Virus record (IMG/VR): IMGVR_UViG_3300025057_000050
Span: 1 to 21,703 of that record
From: a virus
Length of the DNA stretch: 21,703 bases
Strand: one strand, 5' to 3'
Shown: positions 8,018-14,733 of the stretch, one piece after another
Numbering within the stretch: position 1 is the stretch's first letter
Layout of the letters: the number at the start of each line of letters is the position of its first letter
Made by a program: the position numbers and the translations under genes
The notes under the pieces: generated by a model
The model's database searches: none
The model's input: the letters and a program-made list of their open reading frames with translations, nothing else
Told to the model about the DNA's origin: nothing

Positions 8018-8803
8018 TTAAAATTTATTTATTTGATTTATCCAAAATAAACGTTCATTCAAATTTGAATCGTTCGGCTTGTCTTCCTTTAAAGTGGTTT
8101 TAAAATCCGGCTTCATAGAAACAAGTGAATTTTGTAATTCTTGTATTTGTTTGAAAGTTAATTCCAAGTTTTGAAGTCGTTCGTCAGTTCCTCCACCGTT
8201 TCGCAACGTCTTTTGAAACCTTTCCGACATTTCGTTTAATTTCTCGATTAATTTATCGCGTCCCTCCGCCCCTTTCGCTACATCTAAAACCGGCGTGAAT
8301 TCATTCGCCCCGAACGTCACGGCTGAATTTTCCCAAAGTTTTACTTCGGTAATTTCGAAATGGCCGTTGTTCGAATCAAATGTTGATTTGTCCGCCTCGA
8401 TGTAATTCAATTTGTCTTTGATGTAATTAAACCCGATTGAATGTTCGCGTAAAATCCCGTCTTGGTAATCAAGAAGCGCGTCAGTTCCTTTTGTTGATCG
8501 TCCCAATTCAGAAACGAAAACAAGGCCTTTTTCATCCTCGTAAAGTTCAACGAATTTTCCGATTTGATGTTCCCAATCGTGATTCCTTAAATGCGCAATT
8601 TTACGATTTCCCGCCGTCATTGGTCCGCGCTCATGGATTGATTTCAAGAACGCCCCTTTTCTGATAACGTCGTTGTCCGAGTCCATAACGTCGAAAGCGG
8701 ACGCGTAACCTTTTACACGTCTTGACCCTTCGTCAATGTCTTCGATTTTAAACGAAATCGACTTAACGGGATAATGTTTTGAAAGTTTTGATTCAACATT
8801 CAT
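8018..8803 (-). CDS. HK97-family prohead protease
   Basis: A 261-residue serine protease of the S78 class that cleaves scaffold and capsid delta domain inside the prohead. Visible motifs are an N-terminal strand with RRVKGYASAFDVMDSDNDVI, the histidine motif HLRNHDWEHQIGKF (H75 likely catalytic) and the serine motif REHSIGFNY (S122). Domain order and spacing fit the family. After residue ~190 there is a Gln/Glu/Lys-rich helical tail (LQNLELTFKQIQELQNSL) that may act as built-in scaffold or targeting tail. It lies between portal and capsid genes, the classic order. Confidence 0.93.
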   Translation of the reverse strand: MNVESKLSKHYPVKSISFKIEDIDEGSRRVKGYASAFDVMDSDNDVIRKGAFLKSIHERGPMTAGNRKIAHLRNHDWEHQIGKFVELYEDEKGLVFVSELGRSTKGTDALLDYQDGILREHSIGFNYIKDKLNYIEADKSTFDSNNGHFEITEVKLWENSAVTFGANEFTPVLDVAKGAEGRDKLIEKLNEMSERFQKTLRNGGGTDERLQNLELTFKQIQELQNSLVSMKPDFKTTLKEDKPNDSNLNERLFWINQINKF

Positions 8804-8812
8804 ATTTCAATG

Positions 8813-10093
8813 TTAAATATTTTCGTTGTTGGTTGTATCGGTTTTATCCGAATTTCTTTTCAATTGGTCGTATTCTTCGCCTTCCATCGGTTCGTTCCCC
8901 ATATAAAGACGGGCTTCGTTTTGCGTCCAAATCCCACCGTTGACCAAATTAACCGCAACACTCGATTGTTTTTCCTTGTCGGCTTGTAGCGCTGGAACTT
9001 TCGCCGTCGAATAAGTTATTCGTAATTTGTCCCCGTCTACCAAATCCGGAGTCACGCACATATTCAAACCGTCTTTGATCGTATCCGCCAACGGAAGAAC
9101 AACGTCTTCGAACAATGCTTTTTCCGCTTCTTTTCGGTTGTTATAAGTACTCGAAGCCGTATCGTTCAGAACTTCAGCGTCAACGCCGTAAACAGAACAA
9201 AGCGTTCGAAGTGGAATTACAGACATTTCAATTAATTTCAAATCGCTTGGACTCATTCCGATTTGTTGGTAGTTTACTTTATTACCTCCAAAAGCAATTT
9301 TTCCGTATTTGTTCGGTCCTGAATTCCTTTTGTTCCAAACTTCCTCGATGTCTTCAATTTCTTCGTCTGTTAGCGGATAATCAGCCGTCGACGTTATTAT
9401 TCCCGAAGCTCCGCGATTCTTTAAAATTGATCCGTTCGCCTCCCAAGAATTATTTCCACTTTGCACAACGTACCAAGCCGCACGTATTGGACTCATTCCG
9501 TAAAGTCTTTCCTCAAACGTTCCAACTGGATTAACCATTTTTTGAAATAACATTTTTTCGTAAGGGATAAACGAATTTGTGATTTCTTCCAATTCGAAAC
9601 CTTTGATCGGGTTCATATAGTCGCCCGCTACAATGTCGATTTTATCCGCCGGCATTGTTGTAAGTTCAGCAATTCCAGGAAGTCCGATTGATTCCGATTT
9701 GTACATGTACGAATGGCCGAGCAGTAAATAATAAACCGCGTATTCTTCGATTAACCCTTGCCACGTTGTCAATTTATTCGGTGCTGCCATTAATTCGTTC
9801 CATTGCGTCCCCTCTGTTTTTTCCCATCCGTCGACGGTTTTAACCTCAACTTGCCAATCGATTTTCTTTAAACCTCTTGTGATTTTGTTAATTATTGAAT
9901 AAACGTCGGAACTTTTCGCGTAACCTTCTTTGATAATTAATTCGTCGTTTTGGTCCGTCATTCCCAAAATACGGTTGAAACCCTGAAGTCTTGAACTTGT
10001 CGCCGCTCTATAAAGTGGATTGTCCGTTTCAACTCCCGTTAATCTTGAAAGCGCTTTCGCTGCGATTCTTTGAAAAATATTCATTTTATCCAA
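8813..10093 (-). CDS. Phage portal protein
   Basis: 426 residues, typical of HK97 gp3-like portals. The dodecamer at one capsid vertex is the docking site of the terminase and the DNA gate. Family-like segments include SSDVYSIINKITRGLKKIDW near residue 60, the VYYLLLGHSYMYK strand, the PIRAAWYVVQSGNNSWEANG helix, a segment rich in Asn/Gly (KNRGASGIITS) and SSTYNNRKEAEKALFEDVV near residue 330. The C-terminal ~40 residues are acidic and disordered (EGEEYDQLKRNSDKTDTTNN). The start overlaps the end of terL by eight bases, so the two are probably translationally coupled. Confidence 0.95.
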   Translation of the reverse strand: MDKMNIFQRIAAKALSRLTGVETDNPLYRAATSSRLQGFNRILGMTDQNDELIIKEGYAKSSDVYSIINKITRGLKKIDWQVEVKTVDGWEKTEGTQWNELMAAPNKLTTWQGLIEEYAVYYLLLGHSYMYKSESIGLPGIAELTTMPADKIDIVAGDYMNPIKGFELEEITNSFIPYEKMLFQKMVNPVGTFEERLYGMSPIRAAWYVVQSGNNSWEANGSILKNRGASGIITSTADYPLTDEEIEDIEEVWNKRNSGPNKYGKIAFGGNKVNYQQIGMSPSDLKLIEMSVIPLRTLCSVYGVDAEVLNDTASSTYNNRKEAEKALFEDVVLPLADTIKDGLNMCVTPDLVDGDKLRITYSTAKVPALQADKEKQSSVAVNLVNGGIWTQNEARLYMGNEPMEGEEYDQLKRNSDKTDTTNNENI

Positions 10094-11489
10094 TAAGTTT
10101 TCGTGACCATTCAGCGCAACCGGTTAAACAGTCGGGCGCGTCGTCGTTTTTATTTTTTGATTCTAAACTAAATCCGGTTAAATCTACATAAAATTTTTGC
10201 CACTTGTTTTTGTAGTCCGTCGGAAAATAGCAATGAAGCGCCAACCACTGCGCTTGTGTTTTGATTCTTGCAATTTTATTTGCGCTTTGCCTGAACGGAA
10301 CGATTTTACAACTTTTGTGTCGTTTCTTTAATAAAAGTTGCTGAACCGCCCTTGCAAATCCGCGCCCGCCATTGTTCGATTCAATGTAACATTGGTCCGT
10401 TTTATTCTGAATTAATTTAGCAGCCAACAAAGGTTCGGTTCGCTCCATTGGGTCCTGTGTGTAAAGCGTGTCGATAATGTAAATATTTCCGTCGAACTCC
10501 TTGAACCAAATCGCGCAAAGAAAATCTTTTCCTTCGTCTGCCGTGTCCACATAGCAACGAATTAACGAAGGTTGTTCGCGCCCTTTGTCATCCATTGGGA
10601 AATGGTCGTAAGTTTTTAATTCGGAATAAAGCGAATTTTTCAAGTCCATTGGTTCTTGATGGTAATTGGCCCGCAAAATTGTTTCGTCCATCATTTTGCG
10701 TTTGTCTTCGTAGGTTTCCCGACTCATGAGTTCCGGACAAAGCATTTCTTCCCCGTTGAAAACTTCCATTTTTAAAACGTACCAGTCTTCCGGTTCTTGG
10801 TCCAGTAGATAGCCGCACAAATCCCGCTTCGCCCAACGTGTCATATTGACAATGTTTTTCGATCCTTCTTCAAGCCGTGACAAATACGTGTTTTTGTAAA
10901 ATTCGATTATGTCATCTAGCGCCCTATCGTTAAACGCTTCTTTGTAGTTCTTGACCGGATCGTCAATGATTCCAATATTTGCACCGACTCCCGTTATCGT
11001 ACCAGTTAAAGACGTCCCTAAATACGAAAGCGGCTGGCCTTGAATCGCCCAAAGTTGAAAAGACGCATCGCCTTTTTTTATTTTCGTATTCGGGAAAATA
11101 TCGGGATAAACTAAAATTCTAGAATCAACAGAAACCGTGTCGATCATGTTTCGGACCGCTTTCGAAAACCTTCCGGATAATGTTTCGTTGTAACAAACTG
11201 TAAAGATTTGGTTCGTTACGTCAACGCCTAAAATGTAAGCAGCGAATAAGGTCAGCGTATAGGACTTCCCGTGACGCGGCGGAATGTTAATCATTAGTTT
11301 CGAATAAGGCGTTCCGTCCGGCTTCAGCAGCTTGTCAGAATAAAAGTTTTCGAGCGTGTCGCAAATTGTTTTCAGGTGTGGCCGTGAATCTTTGTAAAAT
11401 TCCGGGTTCATCGCTTTGCAAAAGTTCCAAAACGACTTTCGAGCCAAAGCGGCTTCAATGTCTTTTATTGGAATATTAAGAAGGTTCAT
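10086..11489 (-). CDS. terL: Terminase large subunit
   Basis: A 467-residue packaging motor ATPase and nuclease. Walker A is PPRHGKS at 70-76 and Walker B is IIDDP at 174-178; NMTRWAKRD (~215-223) follows, the expected place for a coupling motif. The nuclease domain has an RNase H-like fold with acidic residues at YVDTADEG (D315), CYIESNNGG (E370) and NDDAPDC (D449, D450, D453). It drives DNA into the prohead through the portal and cuts the concatemer. It overlaps the membrane protein gene by 14 bases and the portal gene by eight, in a tight operon. All key residues appear intact. Confidence 0.97.
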   Translation of the reverse strand: MNLLNIPIKDIEAALARKSFWNFCKAMNPEFYKDSRPHLKTICDTLENFYSDKLLKPDGTPYSKLMINIPPRHGKSYTLTLFAAYILGVDVTNQIFTVCYNETLSGRFSKAVRNMIDTVSVDSRILVYPDIFPNTKIKKGDASFQLWAIQGQPLSYLGTSLTGTITGVGANIGIIDDPVKNYKEAFNDRALDDIIEFYKNTYLSRLEEGSKNIVNMTRWAKRDLCGYLLDQEPEDWYVLKMEVFNGEEMLCPELMSRETYEDKRKMMDETILRANYHQEPMDLKNSLYSELKTYDHFPMDDKGREQPSLIRCYVDTADEGKDFLCAIWFKEFDGNIYIIDTLYTQDPMERTEPLLAAKLIQNKTDQCYIESNNGGRGFARAVQQLLLKKRHKSCKIVPFRQSANKIARIKTQAQWLALHCYFPTDYKNKWQKFYVDLTGFSLESKNKNDDAPDCLTGCAEWSRKLIG

Positions 11490-12102
11490 CGAATCGAATA
11501 TCGATATTATAAGTTTGATTCGACGGCGTTTTTCCTCCGTGATAAGGAAAATGATACAAACCGAACCAAATTGTTTTGTGCGCCTTTAATTTGGCATGAT
11601 ACCAAGTTTCTGCCTTTTGATTAACGTCTTCAATCATTTGGAAATTCGTTTTGTTCGCGTAGCGGTATTGGTACGAATCGAAAACATTCAACTTCGGCCG
11701 ACTTGCAAAAGCGATTCGAATTGAATTGCGTCGATACAAAACCGAAGTGATTCCGAAAACCTTATTCTTTTGGTAGTTGTCCGGCTGAATTGCTCCTGGG
11801 CTCAAACGATACCAAAATTTAATTTCCTTTTTGAAGAAGAAGAACTTCACGTTTCGGATCTTAGTCCACATTAAACCGTCCGCGTAATGGTTGCCCCCTT
11901 TAATCCAATAACGGCCAGGAAGCGGAACGAAAAGTTTTGATTCAATATATTTGAATATCGCGTAAGTTCCGAAGCTAACAAAAGCCAAAACGAAAAGCCA
12001 TTGAGTAAAGAACGTCAACGCGTCGTTTGGATAAATGTAACTAATTAAGATCGGAATCCACATTGCAAAGATTATTGAAATTATCAACGATTGTTTTTTC
12101 AT
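11476..12102 (-). CDS. Two-span membrane protein between terL and terS (208 aa)
   Basis: Unrecognised. Residues ~5-23 (SLIISIIFAMWIPILISYIY) and ~33-52 (FTQWLFVLAFVSFGTYAIF) are hydrophobic and look like two membrane helices in a hairpin. With a basic N-terminus (MKKQ) and basic residues after the second helix, both ends probably face the cytoplasm. The remaining ~150 residues form an aromatic, basic domain (KIRNVKFFFFKKEIKFWYRL, QYRYANKTNF, FPYHGGK). The ends overlap terL by 14 bases and terS by the four bases ATGA, so it is expressed with the packaging genes. No holin or signal-peptide pattern. Superinfection exclusion or a membrane-linked packaging role are guesses. Confidence 0.8.
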   Translation of the reverse strand: MKKQSLIISIIFAMWIPILISYIYPNDALTFFTQWLFVLAFVSFGTYAIFKYIESKLFVPLPGRYWIKGGNHYADGLMWTKIRNVKFFFFKKEIKFWYRLSPGAIQPDNYQKNKVFGITSVLYRRNSIRIAFASRPKLNVFDSYQYRYANKTNFQMIEDVNQKAETWYHAKLKAHKTIWFGLYHFPYHGGKTPSNQTYNIDIRFDEPS

Positions 12103-12497
12103 TCTCCCAGCTTCTTTTTTATTTCAAGCAGCTTTTCCAAATCGTTTGATTCGAGCGCGTTTAGGTCGACTGTTTTTTGTTCGATTGACCCCGAATGTTG
12201 AACCTTGTCTTCTCGCTTGTCAGCCCAACCGAAGCGGTTCTTCATGTTCATGTAAAACAACGTTGCTGAAAAATCTTTATTCTCTAAGTTTACTCTACCT
12301 TGCTTTAACCACCACCCCTTTGAAAAATCTTCTCCTTTTTTTTTGGAGTCTAAAAACTCAGGGTATTTATCACACCAATTATAAAATGTTTGTTTACAAA
12401 TCTTTAATTCATAACATACTTCTTCTATACTCATTCCTTCGTACATTAATTCGATAAGTTTCTGACAAAGTTCTTTTGTGTATTTTGTAGGTCTCAT
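12099..12497 (-). CDS. terS: Terminase small subunit
   Basis: A 132-residue DNA-recognition subunit that starts packaging. Residues ~8-45 form a helix-turn-helix (LCQKLIELMYEGMSIEEVCY then ICKQTFYNWCDKYPEF). A middle helix (FSKGWWLKQGRVNLENKDFS) leads to NRFGWADKRED, common in small terminases, and a Gln/Leu/Lys-rich C-terminus probably binds TerL. It overlaps its neighbours by ATGA on both sides. Codon use changes within the gene: the part upstream of about 12290 (N-terminal half) has few CpG, like the HNH gene before it, while the C-terminal part has the CpG-rich composition of the late genes. Confidence 0.88.
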   Translation of the reverse strand: MRPTKYTKELCQKLIELMYEGMSIEEVCYELKICKQTFYNWCDKYPEFLDSKKKGEDFSKGWWLKQGRVNLENKDFSATLFYMNMKNRFGWADKREDKVQHSGSIEQKTVDLNALESNDLEKLLEIKKKLGE

Positions 12498-13027
12498 AAA
12501 ATACTATCTTTTTTAGACATATTCACAGATGGGTTTAATAATTGAATATTTGATTTTGTGTGCTTACCTCCTTTTGATAATGGAATGATATGATCGATAT
12601 GGTAATCGTGTTTTATACATACTCCACTTAATGCGCATTTGTAGTTTTGTTTAATCATTAATTCTTTTATAAATTTTGAAGTGACGCTTCCGTCTGACGT
12701 TGTTCTTTTCAACGCTCTTCTTTCAGAATTTAATGCTTTTACCTTTGCTTTACCGTCTTCTGATGAATATCTTTTGCGTTTATATTCGTTAATTAAATCT
12801 TTGTTTTTTATTTGATATTCTTTAACCTTTTTTTTGTAAGATTCTTTTTGCTTTAATTTTCTGTAATGGTCTCTATTTTTAATATAATAAAGCTTTGCGC
12901 AATCTTTACACCTAGACTGATATCCAGTTTTAGCTCTATTATCCTTTGCAAAATCTGTTATTTCTTTTTGAGTTTTACAAGAATTACAGAAAGTTGTTTG
13001 TTCAAGTGTTTTGCTAGGTCGCGCCAT
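12494..13027 (-). CDS. HNH endonuclease, homing-like
   Basis: 177 residues. The HNH core at ~130-170 reads CALSGVC, then HIDHIIPLSKGGKH (H143, D145, H146), then SNIQLLNPSVN (N160). An N-terminal element, CNSC (14-17) and CKDC (40-43), may bind zinc and is followed by a long Lys-rich linker (~50-110), suited to DNA binding. The second Cys pair found in many HNH cores is missing, but the catalytic His pair is kept. The gene is AT-rich with few CpG and sits inside the terminase block, overlapping terS by ATGA. HNH genes next to terminases are common and can be packaging cofactors or selfish homing elements. Composition favours recent arrival. Confidence 0.88.
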   Translation of the reverse strand: MARPSKTLEQTTFCNSCKTQKEITDFAKDNRAKTGYQSRCKDCAKLYYIKNRDHYRKLKQKESYKKKVKEYQIKNKDLINEYKRKRYSSEDGKAKVKALNSERRALKRTTSDGSVTSKFIKELMIKQNYKCALSGVCIKHDYHIDHIIPLSKGGKHTKSNIQLLNPSVNMSKKDSIL

Positions 13028-13031
13028 AATG

Positions 13032-13298
13032 TTACCTAATATAAGCTAATTTGAACCAAATTTGTTCAATTTTGTATAAATTTTTTATGTAGTCGATTGA
13101 TTTTTCACGAAGCGCAAATTTACAACGGCCGTACAGTTTTTGAATCATTGCGTTTTCGAGTTGCTGCGAATTAAGCGTTTTGCACTCGATGCACATTTGA
13201 TAAATAAACCGTTCGCGTGAATGTTTCGTTGCGAATGGAAGTTGTTCTTTTGCGTATTGCAAAAAGTCGTTTAAAGCGCGGTCGTGTTCAATGTCCAT
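13032..13298 (-). CDS. Hypothetical protein at the head of the late operon (88 aa)
   Basis: Unrecognised. A helical, basic protein with HDRALNDFLQYAKEQL at the start and two Cys (MCIECKTL) near residue 37. Composition returns to the CpG-rich late-gene type after the HNH island. It is the first minus-strand gene after the divergent control region and ends four bases before the HNH start, so its promoter lies in 13299-13600. A regulatory or packaging-related role is possible from position only. Confidence 0.65.
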   Translation of the reverse strand: MDIEHDRALNDFLQYAKEQLPFATKHSRERFIYQMCIECKTLNSQQLENAMIQKLYGRCKFALREKSIDYIKNLYKIEQIWFKLAYIR

Positions 13299-13351
13299 CG
13301 GGTGCGAATATAAGCGATTCGGTCGAAATAAAAAAATGTTACCGCGAAATG

Positions 13352-13449
13352 TTAGTGTTTATTGGGGTTTGCGGCGGTTGGTCCAAAACTGGAACAAAAA
13401 CGGTAACAAAACTTGAATTCATTGAAACGTTAGTATTTATTAGGGTTTG
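13352..13449 (+). repeat. Pair of 20-bp direct repeats, 78 bp apart
   Basis: TTAGTGTTTATTGGGGTTTG at 13352-13371 and TTAGTATTTATTAGGGTTTG at 13430-13449 match at 18 of 20 bases. The bases between them also carry AACAAAA-type motifs. Confidence 0.85.
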
Positions 13450-13705
13450 AATGGAAACGCTCGTTCGGTTACAAAATATTTCCCTATTGTGGTCTAGTTT
13501 TCATAAACAGTTCAAAACAAAAACACTAAAAGTTTTTTACCCTTATTTCTATTACTATTATTCTTTTTTTAAATATTAATTTAATAGAAAAAAATATGTT
13601 ATTTTGTAACTGATAAGATAAAGCACTGAAAATCAAACAGTTTGGAGTTACAAAAATGGAACAAAACTTGCCCATTTGGTTACAAAATTTGCAAACTTTT
13701 GTTAC
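13402..13705. repeat. GTTACAAAA-type motif cluster
   Basis: GTTACAAAA occurs at 13468-13476, 13647-13655 and 13679-13687, and its reverse complement at 13602-13610. AACAAAACTTG occurs twice, at 13405-13415 and 13660-13670, preceded by GGT and TGG. A further TTTTGTTAC lies at 13697-13705. The density in 300 bases resembles iterons or operator sites, although the host is AT-rich. Confidence 0.55.
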
Positions 13706-13812
13706 ACCCCGAAAAATAATCGATATAAACAAGCTTTTTAACATTTAATTTAGTCAAATTTGATATAAGTAAAAACTATAAGTTCAAGTCGGTTTAATTG
13801 AATTTATCTATA

Positions 13813-13847
13813 TTGAAACAACTAATTCAAAAAAAGTTTTAACTTTG
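13813..13847 (+). promoter_or_regulatory. Promoter for the early cassette
   Basis: TAACTTTG (13840-13847) matches the Bacteroidetes -7 consensus TAnnTTTG exactly. The only -33 TTG upstream (13813-13815) is 24 bases away, slightly more than the usual 17-23. Transcription would start near 13853, just before the GGTGAGAG arm of the leader structure. Confidence 0.6.
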
Positions 13848-13856
13848 GATTTGTAG

Positions 13857-13922
13857 GGTGAGAGCTGCATTTAAAAAATTTTATACAAATCCGTTTATGA
13901 AAGAGTCTCTCACCTCTGGATT
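13857..13922 (+). ncRNA. Structured 5' leader RNA, possible pseudoknot
   Basis: GGTGAGAG (13857-13864) pairs perfectly with CTCTCACC (13907-13914). Inside that 42-base loop AATCC (13888-13892) can pair with GGATT (13918-13922), downstream of the first stem. The two stems cross, which would give an H-type pseudoknot. It begins within a few bases of the predicted transcription start and ends just upstream of a T9 tract and the first early gene. Function is unknown: it could be a cis regulator or protein-binding leader. Confidence 0.4.
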
Positions 13923-13950
13923 AAGCGGTTTTTTTTTATGGAAATTATAA
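13897..13950 (+). CDS. Leader micro-ORF (17 aa) overlapping the first early gene
   Basis: ATG at 13897-13899 opens a 17-codon frame, MKESLTSGLSGFFLWKL, that stops at 13948-13950 inside the 173-aa gene. Its frame passes through T TTT TTA (13932-13938) in the exact X XXY YYZ phase of a -1 slippery site. A -1 slip there would enter the 173-aa frame at its ATG (13938). No ribosome binding site is clear, so the micro-ORF may not be translated. Confidence 0.3.
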   Translation: MKESLTSGLSGFFLWKL

Positions 13951-14459
13951 GCGAAGAATTAAAAAAGTACACAAAACGTCAAATTGAAGAAAAATTAAAA
14001 ACCTTTAGACAGCCACAAACGGAAATTAGTCGTATTGATAAGTATTACAAACCATCTATTGAAGAATTTTACGAAGGATTTGAATTTGTAATTTTACAAG
14101 ATTATAACGATTCTGAAGTTGAAGTTGAGGTTATCCCTTTTAATTTTACTTTTTCAGATTTAGAAAGATTTTTCGACCCCGAAAAATTATTAAACAAAGA
14201 AACGGTTTATCATGTTTCCGAACCGATCTATGTTAAAAAACTGGATCATTTCGACTTATACGATTTAGGATTTAAATATTTAAAACGTAAAAAATACAAA
14301 GAAATTTATTTTCGCGGAGATGATAAACTTTATTACTATCCATTTAATAACCTTATTGAAATAAAATATCCTTTCGACGAGGAAGAATCTAAAACACTTT
14401 TCATTGGCGAAGTAAAAAACAAAAGCGAATTAAAAAGGATTTTAAATTCTGTTTTATAA
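13938..14459 (+). CDS. Hypothetical early protein (173 aa)
   Basis: Unrecognised, soluble and acidic. The N-terminal helix (SEELKKYTKRQIEEKLKTF) is followed by a Tyr/Phe/Glu-rich part (YYKPSIEEFYEGFEFVILQD) and by alternating strands such as KKYKEIYFRGDDKLYYYPF. It ends FIGEVKNKSELKRILNSVL. CpG is lower than in the late genes. It is the first gene after the early promoter and structured leader, with no Shine-Dalgarno in front of the ATG (nine T precede it). This position fits a host-takeover or anti-defence protein, but that is only inferred from order. Confidence 0.75.
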   Translation: MEIISEELKKYTKRQIEEKLKTFRQPQTEISRIDKYYKPSIEEFYEGFEFVILQDYNDSEVEVEVIPFNFTFSDLERFFDPEKLLNKETVYHVSEPIYVKKLDHFDLYDLGFKYLKRKKYKEIYFRGDDKLYYYPFNNLIEIKYPFDEEESKTLFIGEVKNKSELKRILNSVL

Positions 14460-14477
14460 TAATTGTATTTAACCAAT

Positions 14478-14519
14478 ATACCCGGACCGCCTCTTAACAA
14501 TGCGCAATGTTCCGGGTAT
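14478..14519 (+). terminator. Hairpin after the first early gene
   Basis: ATACCCGGA (14478-14486) and TCCGGGTAT (14511-14519) form a perfect 9-bp stem, with TGCGCA inside the loop. It is 19 bases past the stop codon of the 173-aa gene. Only a weak T tract (TTTCATT) follows, so it could be a leaky terminator or a transcript-protecting hairpin. Confidence 0.5.
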
Positions 14520-14546
14520 TTCATTAAAAATAATTAACTTTTTCGC

Positions 14547-14576
14547 TTGTCAATTAAAAATAGTTTAGTAGATTAG
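14547..14576 (+). promoter_or_regulatory. Possible second early promoter
   Basis: TTG (14547-14549), 19 bases, then TAGATTAG (14569-14576), one mismatch from TAnnTTTG. The spacing is ideal, but the ATG at 14581 is so close that a transcript would be nearly leaderless or start inside the gene. Confidence 0.3.
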
Positions 14577-14580
14577 CGGT

Positions 14581-14731
14581 ATGGAAAAGATAAGCATCAA
14601 AGAATTAGAAAAACGAATCGCAGCGATCGAATCTAAAAAAGGAGTACAAGGAAACAAGGGAAAAAAGAGACAAGCAAAAGAAAATTAATGCGCTTAGAAA
14701 AGAATTAGAAGAACTTGAAAAAGATAATTGA
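14581..14731 (+). pseudogene. Frameshifted coiled-coil micro-gene
   Basis: The frame from ATG 14581 gives MEKISIKELEKRIAAIESKK and then turns into low-information sequence, stopping at 14686-14688 (35 aa). Removing one A from the A6 run at 14635-14640 restores a 49-residue frame to TGA at 14729-14731. The restored second half is strongly heptad-like (KKINALRKELEELEKDN) and ends three bases before the next gene start. A real one-base insertion, a sequencing error in a homopolymer, or programmed slippage could explain it. The restored product would be a small coiled coil of unknown role. Confidence 0.6.
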
Positions 14732-14733
14732 TT

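Larger units (their letters stand above)
13299..13856. other. Divergent non-coding control region
   Basis: About 560 AT-rich bases between the late operon (minus) and early cassette (plus) with no convincing gene. It holds a pair of 20-base direct repeats, several GTTACAAAA-type motifs in both orientations, a CAAATTTG palindrome at 13755-13762, an inverted pair TTGAATT/AATTCAA (13798-13804 and 13824-13830) and a promoter at its right end. It would be expected to contain the late-operon promoter, but I saw no exact minus-strand TAnnTTTG box. Origin, operator or packaging site functions are all possible. Confidence 0.7.

Noticed and set aside
12494-13027. Group I intron around the HNH gene
   Set aside because: No intron-like core sequence flanks the frame, and terS reads intact through the four-base overlap with the HNH gene.
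13217-13450. A 77-residue plus-strand open frame
   Set aside because: Overlaps the 88-aa late gene antisense and the direct repeats; its composition is that of a shadow frame.
13526-13744. A 72-residue minus-strand open frame in the divergent region
   Set aside because: Low complexity, AT-driven Ile/Phe/Lys content, no start site context, and it lies over the repeat cluster; it does not continue the late operon.
13857-13937. tRNA gene or intrinsic terminator in the leader
   Set aside because: The perfect arms enclose only 42 bases with no anticodon or T-arm pattern, and the T9 tract is not directly preceded by a GC-rich stem.
14728-14733. TTG start for the 78-aa gene
   Set aside because: ATG at 14734 is stronger and fits the end of the restored upstream frame; a similar case holds at 15330 against 15336.
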